DNA of 5,947 nucleotides, taken from assembly GCA_023433205.1 (NCBI GenBank), contig JAEZDS010000044.1, forward strand, positions 1 to 5,947, given 5' to 3'. The translations under genes and the position numbers were made by a program. Positions 1 to 5,947 of the stretch are shown here, in pieces. Below the pieces are notes generated by a model. The model was given only the letters and a program-made list of their open reading frames with translations. It made no database searches and was not told the DNA's origin. Position 1 is the first letter of the stretch. Every line of letters begins with the position of its first letter. The stretch is from Bacteroidota bacterium. GTDB lineage: Bacteria; Bacteroidota; Bacteroidia; B-17B0; Aurantibacillaceae.

Positions 1-103
1 GGATGAAAAAGAGGTGAAAGCCTTCCGCGAAAAGGCGATGAACGCCATTAATCATCTGTTTAATGACGAGTTAGGTGACGAGGAAAACGATCCCGAGACC
101 TGA
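1..103 (+). CDS. C-terminal tail of an unidentified protein (5' end outside window)
   Basis: An open frame enters from the left edge (first whole codon at position 2) and ends at TGA 101-103, giving 33 residues. The visible part starts with a charged, probably helical stretch (DEKEVKAFREKAMNAINHLF) and ends in a strongly acidic tail (NDELGDEENDPET). Acidic, disordered-looking ends are common in cytoplasmic bacterial proteins and do not identify a family. I do not recognise the protein. The frame is supported by codon choice resembling the neighbouring genes and by the absence of stops across the whole edge segment. The next gene starts 88 bp downstream on the same strand. Confidence 0.6.
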   Translation, partial: DEKEVKAFREKAMNAINHLFNDELGDEENDPET

Positions 104-191
104 ACCTCTGCAGTGTAAAAAAGTCTAAAAAAGGTGCTTCTCCTGTGGGCGCTGCAATTATTTATTTATGTTTATAAGGTAAAGCATTTTA
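104..191 (+). other. Intergenic gap before the TraB/GumN gene
   Basis: This 88-bp gap is A/T-rich, with two A-runs near 116-132 and a TTTATTTATGTTTATAA stretch at 161-177. No hairpin followed by a T-run is visible, so there is no convincing terminator for the upstream gene. The only promoter-like string is TATGTTTA at 167-174. It matches the Bacteroidota -7 box TAnnTTTG except at the last base and lies 17 bp before the ATG at 192, with no clear TTG-type upstream element at the usual distance. No purine-rich Shine-Dalgarno sequence stands out ahead of the start, as is typical in this phylum. Whether the giant gene has its own promoter here or is read through from upstream cannot be decided from sequence. 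Confidence 0.3.
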
Positions 192-3100
192 ATGAAGAAA
201 TTATTCTGGGTATTACTGCTCAGCACCTCGTTCACTTTTGCGCAGAGTTCCAAAAAGTATCCATCGCTGCTGTGGAAAATTACGGGCAAAGATCAAAAAA
301 AACCAAGCTACCTGTATGGCACCATGCATGTAAGCAACCGTGTGGCCTACTACCTGAGTGAGCAGTTTTTTGATGCCCTTAAAAGTGTAGAGGTTGTTGG
401 CCTGGAAACAAATCCGGGTGAATGGCTTGAGAACATGAAAAAAACCGGCGAACTGGATGAACTAACGCAGGTGCGCGAACCTTCTTACGGACGAAACTTC
501 TATAAAAGCGCTTTCGCAGTGTCTTTTCCCGAAAAAAGGGTTTTTCAGAGCATTTTAAGTTATGATCCCGACATCATCAACGGCCTGCTTTACCGCCAGA
601 ATAACAGCCGCGAAAATTTCGAAGAAAGCACTTATATCGATCTTTTTATCTATCAGTCGGCCTCCAAACTTGGTAAAAAAGTAATTAGCCTGGAAGATTT
701 TGCCACTTCTGAGATAAAGGCCCGTCTTTCGGCGCTTCCCGACGATAACAGGGAACAGGGCCTGCGAAAATACAGCAGCTACGGCAGCGCGCAGAAAATT
801 GAAGATGCTTACCGCGAGGGGAATCTTGATGTGCTCGATAGTCTCAGCAGGCTCAATGCCAGCAAAAACACACAGAAATACCTGATAGATGACCGTAACG
901 TGTTTTTTGTGAACACTATTGATTCTGTAATGCGAACCGGAACAATTTTCAGCGGGGTTGGCGCTGCTCATTTGCCGGGAGAAATGGGAGTGATTGAACT
1001 GCTTCGCAAAAAAGGCTATAAGGTTGAACCCATTGAACCAAAAGTGTCGAGAAAAAGCAACCAGGAACGCGAGGAACTGGACCAGATGGTTAAACCTGTT
1101 GAATTCACCACGCAATACGCTGAAGATTCGCTGTTTTCAGTGGACCTGCCTGGCAAAATGTACAGCATACTTGATGCCGGTCAGCTGAAATATAAGATCC
1201 ACGCTGATATGGTGAACGGCAGTTTTTATACGATTGTACGGCTAAAGCACCTGGGACCGGTGTTTGGGGTCAGCGCAACCCAGGTATATGCCAGGGTTGA
1301 CAGTTTGCTGTTCGAGCACATTCCAGGGAGAATATTGAATAAAAAAGAGATCAGTGCTTCGGGAGGAATTAAAGGACTGGAGATTGTGAACAGAACCCGC
1401 AGAGGTGATGAGCAACACTACCAGATCTTTTTTACTGAGCAGGAGATGATCCTTTTTAAACTTGGCGGAAAAAGCAACTACGCCAGCGGCGAGGAGGCCG
1501 GGAAGTTCTTTAATTCAATAAAATTCAGGGTGCCCAGGCCCGGTCTGAAAGAATTCAGTCCGCCTTCGGGTGGCTTTACCGTGCAGATACCAGGAGATTA
1601 TTTTTATGAGAACCACAGCTCAGTGGGACTTACCGGTTTGGCCGAAGATCTTTTTGCTTTTGAAAATGGAAGGGTTTACGGAGTAAAACACGCCGTTTAC
1701 AATGATTTCGACTACCTTGAAGTTGATAGTTTTGAACTTTTTCAGCTGGGCAAGAATGTGCTTGAGAACTATGCCTATTCCCGATCACAGCGCCTTGTTC
1801 TGCTCAATAATAAAAAATTCCCTGCCCTTTCCTTATCTGGCATAAATAGTAACGGGCAGTGGCTTCATGGCAACATTATTATAAAGGGCGTGCATTATTA
1901 TCTGCTGTATTCCACCTCTCCCGACTCGGTGCCGCCGCAAAAATTTCTGAATTCTTTCGGGCTGGGTGATTTTGTACACGTTCACCCTATAAAGGAAATC
2001 ACCGACAAGGATTTTTATTTTTCTGCGCTTGATGAAGTGAGCGACGATGCCAGAAGCCGCTTTAATGAAAAATATATAAAAGCCTATGAGGAAATGAAGC
2101 CCCGTGACAGCACAGAGAGCATAGCCGACTTCGAGAGTGGTAATAAACTGTACTATTCGCCCTCAAGCAAAGAGTATATTAGTATCAGTTATGAACGTTT
2201 CAGTAAATATGATTACCGGGATGTTTCAAAGATCGCTCAGCGGATCGAAGAAAGTTATCTTAAACATAGCACCCTGTTCATAACCCGCAAAAAATTTAAA
2301 AATGAGAATGGCATCAGGGAGTACAGGTTCACGCTGGGCGATACTGCAACTGTACGAGCAATTGAAACCCGGGTTTTGTTCAGGAACAGCACCATGCACG
2401 AGCTTACTGTTTCATACGATACAACCATTGGTTTACAGGGCTGGACAAAACAATTTTTTGAATCTTTTCTGCCCATAGATTCAGCAGCGGGCAAAAGCAT
2501 CTTCGAGAGCGGATTTGCAGAGCTTGCAGCAGACCTTGTGAGTAACGACACCATCAAAAGAAAATCAGCGGGCAGAGCGCTGGCAGAAGGAATGGCAATG
2601 CAGGAGGCTTTTGCTCCTGACTTCATAAAACTGCTCAATAGTCCGGCATTAAAAAATGTTTCTGAAGACAGTAAGGCGCAGTTATTTGTTAACGGCGGAA
2701 CAATGGGCAATGAGGGTATTATTGCGCCTTACAGGAAGTTGTACCTGCAGTACACCGACAGTTTTTACCTGCAGCTTTGTTTGCTGAAAGGACTGGCCTA
2801 CATGAAAACACCTGCGGCCTGTAAAGCATTTTCAGAGCTAATAATAAAAGAGCCGCCACTTGTAGGCGATGAAAACTCAATAAACGATGTTTTTCTTGTT
2901 TTCAGAGATTCGCTGGAGCTGTGCCGGCATTTTTTCCCCCAGCTGCTTACGCTGACTCGTTATGAGGAATTCAGAAATCCGGTGTACGCTCTTATGGCCG
3001 ACCTGGTCGAGAAAAAATTGCTGAACGCTCAGAAGTACGCCAAACAAAAAGATGTAATCGTTACAGACGCCAGTCTGGCTCTGAAACGTTACAATCCTGC

Positions 3101-3872
3101 AGCCCGCGCAGAAAGCAGCGATAACAATTTCAGTCACCTTGATAAAGCCGCCCGCGAGCTTGCTGAAACCATCCGCAAAAGCCTGGACGGACTAACAAAC
3201 AATATCCTTTACAGGGGTTCTGATCACGAAAAAGCTTTAAGGTCACAATCAAGACCTGTACTGGTTACCTATGCAAGTATTCTCGCGCCTTTTTATGCCA
3301 GAGATGAAAAGGTAAGAGAATTTTTCAGTCGTCTTGCACGAACCAGAAGTCAGGACATTCTGCTGCCTGTAACCATTGAATTGCTCAGGTACAATATAAC
3401 TTTAAACGACAGCATTATAAAAGCCTACAGCAGTAATATTACCACGCGTGCTTTTTTTTACAGTGAACTGGAGAAGAACGGACTGGCGGCAAAATTCGAC
3501 AAAGACTACCTGAGCCAGGAAAAACTGGTAAAATCCCTCATATTAAGTCACAGGCAACTTAACTCTTATTATGGTTATGAAAAAGACCTGCAGGCGGGCG
3601 ACAGTCTGGCACTGGTTAAAATTGAAAATGCCGAAAATAAATACCAGAAAGGAAAGCTGTACATATACAGCGACGGTGGAAGGGCAGGAGAGGAAAAGTG
3701 GATGGCTGTTTTTGTGCCTGAGAACAACCGCGAAGTAACAAGCAACATGGAAGTGCTAACTTCCTCCTATTTTGTTGATCTGAAAAAAAGCACTGAAGAG
3801 AACATAAATGAGCTGCTCAGTTATTTTCGCCTTTCTTACCGGAAAAGGGCCCTTTTAAACGCAACCAGCTAG
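192..3872 (+). CDS. Very long exported TraB/GumN (Tiki-like) family protein with PsbP-like repeats and HEAT-like tail
   Basis: This 1226-residue protein starts at ATG 192, which gives a typical signal peptide: MKK, a hydrophobic core, then a likely cut after TFA (residue 17). There is no lipobox cysteine. Residues ~24-283 are a TraB/GumN domain: GTMH (43-46), GLET with E72, a KKVISLE block (162-168), R235-N236, and GVGAAHLPG (255-263) with the second GxxH at 257-260. The paired GxxH motifs plus conserved Glu and Arg define the Tiki/TraB superfamily, some members of which are metalloproteases, so the catalytic set looks intact. Three modules resembling PsbP/DUF1795 folds follow (~312-446, ~458-592, ~648-762), each ending in a similar F(F/L)(N/E)S motif. 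Residues ~770-1130 look like HEAT/ARM helical repeats, and ~1140-1200 is beta-rich. Typical single-domain GumN proteins have about 300 residues, so this one is some four times longer. It probably acts in the periplasm or at the outer surface. The family assignment is firm; substrate and activity are unknown. Confidence 0.88.
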   Translation: MKKLFWVLLLSTSFTFAQSSKKYPSLLWKITGKDQKKPSYLYGTMHVSNRVAYYLSEQFFDALKSVEVVGLETNPGEWLENMKKTGELDELTQVREPSYGRNFYKSAFAVSFPEKRVFQSILSYDPDIINGLLYRQNNSRENFEESTYIDLFIYQSASKLGKKVISLEDFATSEIKARLSALPDDNREQGLRKYSSYGSAQKIEDAYREGNLDVLDSLSRLNASKNTQKYLIDDRNVFFVNTIDSVMRTGTIFSGVGAAHLPGEMGVIELLRKKGYKVEPIEPKVSRKSNQEREELDQMVKPVEFTTQYAEDSLFSVDLPGKMYSILDAGQLKYKIHADMVNGSFYTIVRLKHLGPVFGVSATQVYARVDSLLFEHIPGRILNKKEISASGGIKGLEIVNRTRRGDEQHYQIFFTEQEMILFKLGGKSNYASGEEAGKFFNSIKFRVPRPGLKEFSPPSGGFTVQIPGDYFYENHSSVGLTGLAEDLFAFENGRVYGVKHAVYNDFDYLEVDSFELFQLGKNVLENYAYSRSQRLVLLNNKKFPALSLSGINSNGQWLHGNIIIKGVHYYLLYSTSPDSVPPQKFLNSFGLGDFVHVHPIKEITDKDFYFSALDEVSDDARSRFNEKYIKAYEEMKPRDSTESIADFESGNKLYYSPSSKEYISISYERFSKYDYRDVSKIAQRIEESYLKHSTLFITRKKFKNENGIREYRFTLGDTATVRAIETRVLFRNSTMHELTVSYDTTIGLQGWTKQFFESFLPIDSAAGKSIFESGFAELAADLVSNDTIKRKSAGRALAEGMAMQEAFAPDFIKLLNSPALKNVSEDSKAQLFVNGGTMGNEGIIAPYRKLYLQYTDSFYLQLCLLKGLAYMKTPAACKAFSELIIKEPPLVGDENSINDVFLVFRDSLELCRHFFPQLLTLTRYEEFRNPVYALMADLVEKKLLNAQKYAKQKDVIVTDASLALKRYNPAARAESSDNNFSHLDKAARELAETIRKSLDGLTNNILYRGSDHEKALRSQSRPVLVTYASILAPFYARDEKVREFFSRLARTRSQDILLPVTIELLRYNITLNDSIIKAYSSNITTRAFFYSELEKNGLAAKFDKDYLSQEKLVKSLILSHRQLNSYYGYEKDLQAGDSLALVKIENAENKYQKGKLYIYSDGGRAGEEKWMAVFVPENNREVTSNMEVLTSSYFVDLKKSTEENINELLSYFRLSYRKRALLNATS
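1125..2477 (+). repeat. Three diverged tandem protein modules (PsbP/DUF1795-like) inside the TraB/GumN gene
   Basis: Within the giant protein, residues ~312-446, ~458-592 and ~648-762 read as three versions of one fold. The first two open with a strand of the type F(S/T)V(D/Q)(L/I)PG (315-321 and 462-468). All three then show a region of aromatic and acidic residues, a K-K-[IF] strand near a glycine or charged turn (384-396, 541-550, 700-713), a strand pair ending in a hydrophobic beta strand, and a closing helix with FFNSIKF (439-445), FLNSFGL (585-591) or FFESFLP (755-761). This order matches the PsbP/DUF1795 pattern, where the last helix carries a similar F-x-x-SF motif. The third copy lacks the clear opening LPG strand. 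The copies are too diverged to be seen as DNA repeats; the call rests on protein pattern reading. Confidence 0.5.
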
Positions 3873-3888
3873 CATCTTACCAATATTA

Positions 3889-3896
3889 TATCTTTG
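3889..3896 (+). promoter_or_regulatory. Bacteroidota -7 promoter box ahead of moxR
   Basis: TATCTTTG fits the Bacteroidota sigma-A -7 consensus TAnnTTTG at every fixed position. It lies in the 30-bp gap between the giant gene and moxR, and only six bases (CAACTT) separate it from the ATG at 3903. Transcription normally begins a few bases after this box, so the transcript would begin at or very near the start codon, giving a leaderless or nearly leaderless mRNA. A -33 TTTG-type element is not visible at the expected distance (about 3862-3872). The box covers the alternative TTG codon at 3894, which argues against translation starting there. Confidence 0.55.
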
Positions 3897-3902
3897 CAAC
3901 TT

Positions 3903-4865
3903 ATGAATTATAAAAGCGACACCGAAGCCGTTCAGGGATTTGTAAACAGGTACCAGGATCTGTACAGGGAAATTGGAAAAGTGATAGTGGGGCAGGAAGA
4001 TACCATCCGGAATGTACTGATATCTATCTTTAGCAAAGGCCATTGTTTGCTGGTGGGTGTTCCGGGACTGGCCAAGACATTATTGGTAAATACCATTGCC
4101 GATGCGCTCGGACTTACCTTTAACAGGATTCAGTTTACACCAGATTTAATGCCCAGTGACATCATTGGCAGCGAGGTGCTTGATGAGCACCGTAATTTTA
4201 AGTTTATAAAAGGTCCACTCTTTTCTAATGTGATCCTGGCCGACGAGATTAACCGTACACCGCCCAAAACCCAGGCGGCACTGCTTGAGGCTATGCAGGA
4301 GAAACAGGTTACCGCAGCAGGAAGAAAGTATCCGCTCGATAATCCGTTTTTTGTTCTGGCCACTCAAAATCCCATTGAGCAGGAAGGTACTTACCCTCTG
4401 CCTGAGGCCCAACTCGACCGCTTTATGTTTAACGTATGGCTTGATTATCCCAGCTTTGAGGAAGAACTGGAAGTGGTGAAAAAAACAACGGCGGGCGGTG
4501 AGGTAAAGGTGAACAAAGTACTGAGTGCCGAAGAGATCATCTTTTTTCAGGATCTGGTGAGGAAACTTCCGGTGGCCGACAATGTTATTGAATACGCGGT
4601 AAAACTCGTAAACAAAACCCGGCTCACGGGTGAATACAGTTCAGAGCTTAGTAAAAAATACCTGCAGTGGGGTGCGGGTCCGCGCGCATCTCAGTACCTG
4701 ATAATTGGTGCCAAATGCCACGCCGCAATCAAAGGTAAATACAGTCCCGATATTGAGGATGTGAAAGCAATTGCCGAACCCATTCTTCGCCACCGCATTG
4801 TGTTGAATTATAAAGCCGAGGCTGAAGGAATAAATGTTGAATCAGTAATCAGTCAGTTACTTTAG
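3903..4865 (+). CDS. MoxR-type AAA+ ATPase
   Basis: This is a 320-residue cytoplasmic ATPase of the MoxR family (AAA_3 plus C-terminal lid domain), at the usual full length. MoxR proteins act as chaperone-like machines that mature or activate partner proteins, often ones with von Willebrand domains. Counting from ATG 3903, it has the IVGQED lead-in (28-33), Walker A GVPGLAKT (52-59), Walker B VILADEIN (110-117), sensor 1 in ATQNP (N156), the arginine-finger block LPEAQLDRF (R173), and sensor 2 in GAGPRAS (R261), where many relatives read GASPRA. All catalytic positions are present. A TTG at 3894 would add three residues but lies inside the promoter box, so ATG 3903 is preferred. The usual DUF58/BatA-type genes do not follow within the window; a small helical protein begins two bases after the stop. 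The family call is firm; the client is unknown. Confidence 0.95.
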   Translation: MNYKSDTEAVQGFVNRYQDLYREIGKVIVGQEDTIRNVLISIFSKGHCLLVGVPGLAKTLLVNTIADALGLTFNRIQFTPDLMPSDIIGSEVLDEHRNFKFIKGPLFSNVILADEINRTPPKTQAALLEAMQEKQVTAAGRKYPLDNPFFVLATQNPIEQEGTYPLPEAQLDRFMFNVWLDYPSFEEELEVVKKTTAGGEVKVNKVLSAEEIIFFQDLVRKLPVADNVIEYAVKLVNKTRLTGEYSSELSKKYLQWGAGPRASQYLIIGAKCHAAIKGKYSPDIEDVKAIAEPILRHRIVLNYKAEAEGINVESVISQLL

Positions 4866-4867
4866 TT

Positions 4868-5374
4868 ATGATACTTGATGAATTAAGTGATGGGATCGAT
4901 CCTGAAAAGTTGTTCGATAAATCACAGTACAACACACTAATTATTGATCGTGAGGGTTTTTCGAAAAAAGAAAATACTACCGCCGATCTTATTGAAGATC
5001 TTCTGGAGCCGGGGAATACACGGGCCGACAACGAGGCCCTTTTTCTTGCGCTGAAAGAGCAGAAAGCGCAGAAAATGCTTGTTCAGGCTATAGAACAGGC
5101 CAATGATCACCGGCAAAAACAGAAACTTGCAGCAGCCTGCTGGGAAAGCGGACTGGATTTCTCGTCCTATTTTGTTTTTTTTGGCGAGCTTATACTTAAT
5201 TCACCTTTTGAAGTAGCCATGGAAGCCCTTACTGTGATTGATGAAATGGAAAACAAACCATCGCAGGGCGAGATCACGCAGCTACTGACGAAGATCAAGA
5301 CAATGGATCAGGGAACAAATCCGATCATCGGCGAATTTGAGAAACTACTAAATACATTTAAGCACAATGACTAA
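4868..5374 (+). CDS. Small acidic HEAT-like helical protein of unknown function
   Basis: This 168-residue protein has no signal peptide or membrane segment and is probably cytoplasmic. It begins at ATG 4868, two bases after the moxR stop, so the two genes are almost certainly co-transcribed and possibly translationally coupled; no Shine-Dalgarno sequence is visible. The first ~50 residues are acidic and less regular. Residues ~53-145 look like consecutive amphipathic helices with HEAT-like spacing: EALFLALKEQKAQKMLVQAI (56-75), then QKLAAACWESGL (85-96), YFVFFGELIL (101-110), FEVAMEALTVIDEM (114-127), and a last helix before a short tail. Similar alpha-solenoid fragments usually serve as binding scaffolds. 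No catalytic motif is seen. Its position suggests a MoxR partner or adaptor, which is inference only. I recognise the style as a conserved Bacteroidota hypothetical protein but cannot name a family. Confidence 0.82.
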   Translation: MILDELSDGIDPEKLFDKSQYNTLIIDREGFSKKENTTADLIEDLLEPGNTRADNEALFLALKEQKAQKMLVQAIEQANDHRQKQKLAAACWESGLDFSSYFVFFGELILNSPFEVAMEALTVIDEMENKPSQGEITQLLTKIKTMDQGTNPIIGEFEKLLNTFKHND

Positions 5375-5947
5375 GAACATCTTATCCACCTGGCTTGAAG
5401 TAGATCAGCAGAGCGATTTTTCTGTTTACAACATACCATTTGGTATTTACAGTAATAAACAGGTTCCGCACCGTGTGTGTTCGGCAATAGGAGATTATAT
5501 AATTGATCTTTATGAACTCGCTGCTGAGTATTTTATTGAAGTTGACAGAAATGTGCTTGAGGCCGAATTTCTTAATGCGTTTATCAGTCTTGGAAAAAAA
5601 ACAACCACGGCCGTAAGAACCGCAATCATTAAAATGCTCTGTGATAAGGATTCGCCTTTTGCTTCTAATCAGGAGATGTTTAACAGGGTATTCAAAAAAA
5701 TGGATGCCGTAAAGATGCTGATGCCTGTGAGGGTAGGGGATTACACCGATTTTTACAGCAGCATTGATCATGCTACAAATGTGGGAACCATGTTCAGGGA
5801 TCCTGCAAACGCGCTGCTGCCCAACTGGAAACACCTTCCGGTGGGCTATCACGGTCGTGCCAGCAGTATCTGCGTAAGTGGCCACTCATTTTACCGACCT
5901 AAAGGCCAGCAAAAACCTGCCGATGCCGACAAGCCGGTTTTTGGCCC
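5367..5947 (+). CDS. fahA: Fumarylacetoacetase, N-terminal part (3' end outside window)
   Basis: The first 193 residues of a protein of about 420 are present; the frame runs off the right edge. Fumarylacetoacetase splits 4-fumarylacetoacetate into fumarate and acetoacetate, the last step of tyrosine/phenylalanine breakdown through homogentisate, in the cytoplasm. Residues ~15-118 match the small N-terminal domain (IPFGIYS, then AIGDYIIDL). The catalytic domain begins near 120 with VRVGDYTDFYSS, then HATNVG, MFRD, NWKHLPVGYHGRASS. By alignment to mouse FAH (D126, Y128, H133, R142, Y159), the metal ligand is D128, the catalytic base H135, and substrate contacts include Y130, R144 and Y161; all are present. 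The ATG at 5367 lies inside the last codons of the preceding gene, overlapping it by 8 bases in another frame, which suggests coupled expression. The remaining metal ligands fall beyond the window. Confidence 0.95.
   Translation, partial: MTKNILSTWLEVDQQSDFSVYNIPFGIYSNKQVPHRVCSAIGDYIIDLYELAAEYFIEVDRNVLEAEFLNAFISLGKKTTTAVRTAIIKMLCDKDSPFASNQEMFNRVFKKMDAVKMLMPVRVGDYTDFYSSIDHATNVGTMFRDPANALLPNWKHLPVGYHGRASSICVSGHSFYRPKGQQKPADADKPVFG

Noticed and set aside
110..155. Possible hairpin GCAGTG (110-115) with CGCTGC (150-155) after the first gene
   Set aside because: The stem is only six pairs including a G-T wobble, the loop is 34 bases, and no T-run follows, so it is not a credible terminator.
134..361. 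75-codon + strand frame overlapping the start of the giant gene
   Set aside because: It begins with a non-ATG codon in the gap and runs out of frame through the TraB/GumN coding region. It has no motif and is displaced by the well-supported gene.
555..1115. Reverse-strand open frame of 186 codons inside the giant gene
   Set aside because: It lies opposite a strongly supported TraB/GumN coding region, shows low-complexity Phe/Ala-rich translation and no recognisable motif. It is a shadow of the + strand gene.
2255..2710. Reverse-strand open frame of 151 codons
   Set aside because: It is opposite the giant gene; the Ser/Leu/Ala-rich translation is typical of an antisense shadow and has no start signal.
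3894..3896. TTG as the start of moxR (323 residues)
   Set aside because: The codon is part of the TATCTTTG promoter box and would probably not be in the transcript. The ATG at 3903 is nine bases later and gives a normal MoxR N-terminus.
5382..5885. Reverse-strand open frame of 167 codons at the right end
   Set aside because: It lies fully opposite the fumarylacetoacetase reading frame, whose catalytic motifs are unmistakable.
1..5947. Search for CRISPR arrays, insertion-sequence ends, tRNA-like cloverleafs and defence-system genes
   Set aside because: No spaced direct repeats, terminal inverted repeats, transposase motifs, tRNA-like segments or recognisable defence genes were seen. The presence of MoxR and a HEAT-like protein alone is not evidence of a defence island.

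Overview
The window most likely comes from a Bacteroidota chromosome, nearest in character to Chitinophagia/Sphingobacteriia/Flavobacteriia. The evidence is moderate GC, Lys/Asn-rich proteins, no Shine-Dalgarno sequences ahead of the starts, a Bacteroidota-type promoter box (TATCTTTG, fitting TAnnTTTG) directly before one gene, and proteins of a Bacteroidota style, including a very long secreted TraB/GumN protein. All supported genes are on the + strand. No mobile element, CRISPR array, tRNA or rRNA was seen.

Layout: (1) positions 1-103 hold the acidic C-terminal tail of an unidentified protein. (2) An 88-bp gap follows, with no convincing terminator and only a weak promoter candidate. (3) Positions 192-3872 encode a 1226-residue exported protein. 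It has an N-terminal TraB/GumN (Tiki-like) domain with both GxxH motifs, three successive PsbP/DUF1795-like modules, a long HEAT-like helical region and a small C-terminal beta-rich piece. (4) After a 30-bp gap containing a promoter box, 3903-4865 encodes a complete MoxR-type AAA+ ATPase. (5) Two bases later, 4868-5374 encodes a small acidic HEAT-like helical protein. (6) Overlapping its end by 8 bases, 5367 to the right edge is the N-terminal 45% or so of fumarylacetoacetase, the last enzyme of tyrosine/phenylalanine catabolism.

Reading the genes together: moxR, the small helical gene and the fumarylacetoacetase gene are packed like one transcription unit that starts at the box before moxR. 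The MoxR ATPase lacks its usual DUF58/von Willebrand partners immediately downstream and instead has the small helical protein, which is therefore a candidate partner. The TraB/GumN giant is predicted to act outside the cytoplasm, while MoxR, the helical protein and fumarylacetoacetase are predicted cytoplasmic, so any functional link between the giant and the others is inference from position only. Most of the window is ordinary chromosomal content. The parts most worth a second look are the architecture of the giant protein and the unusual MoxR neighbourhood.
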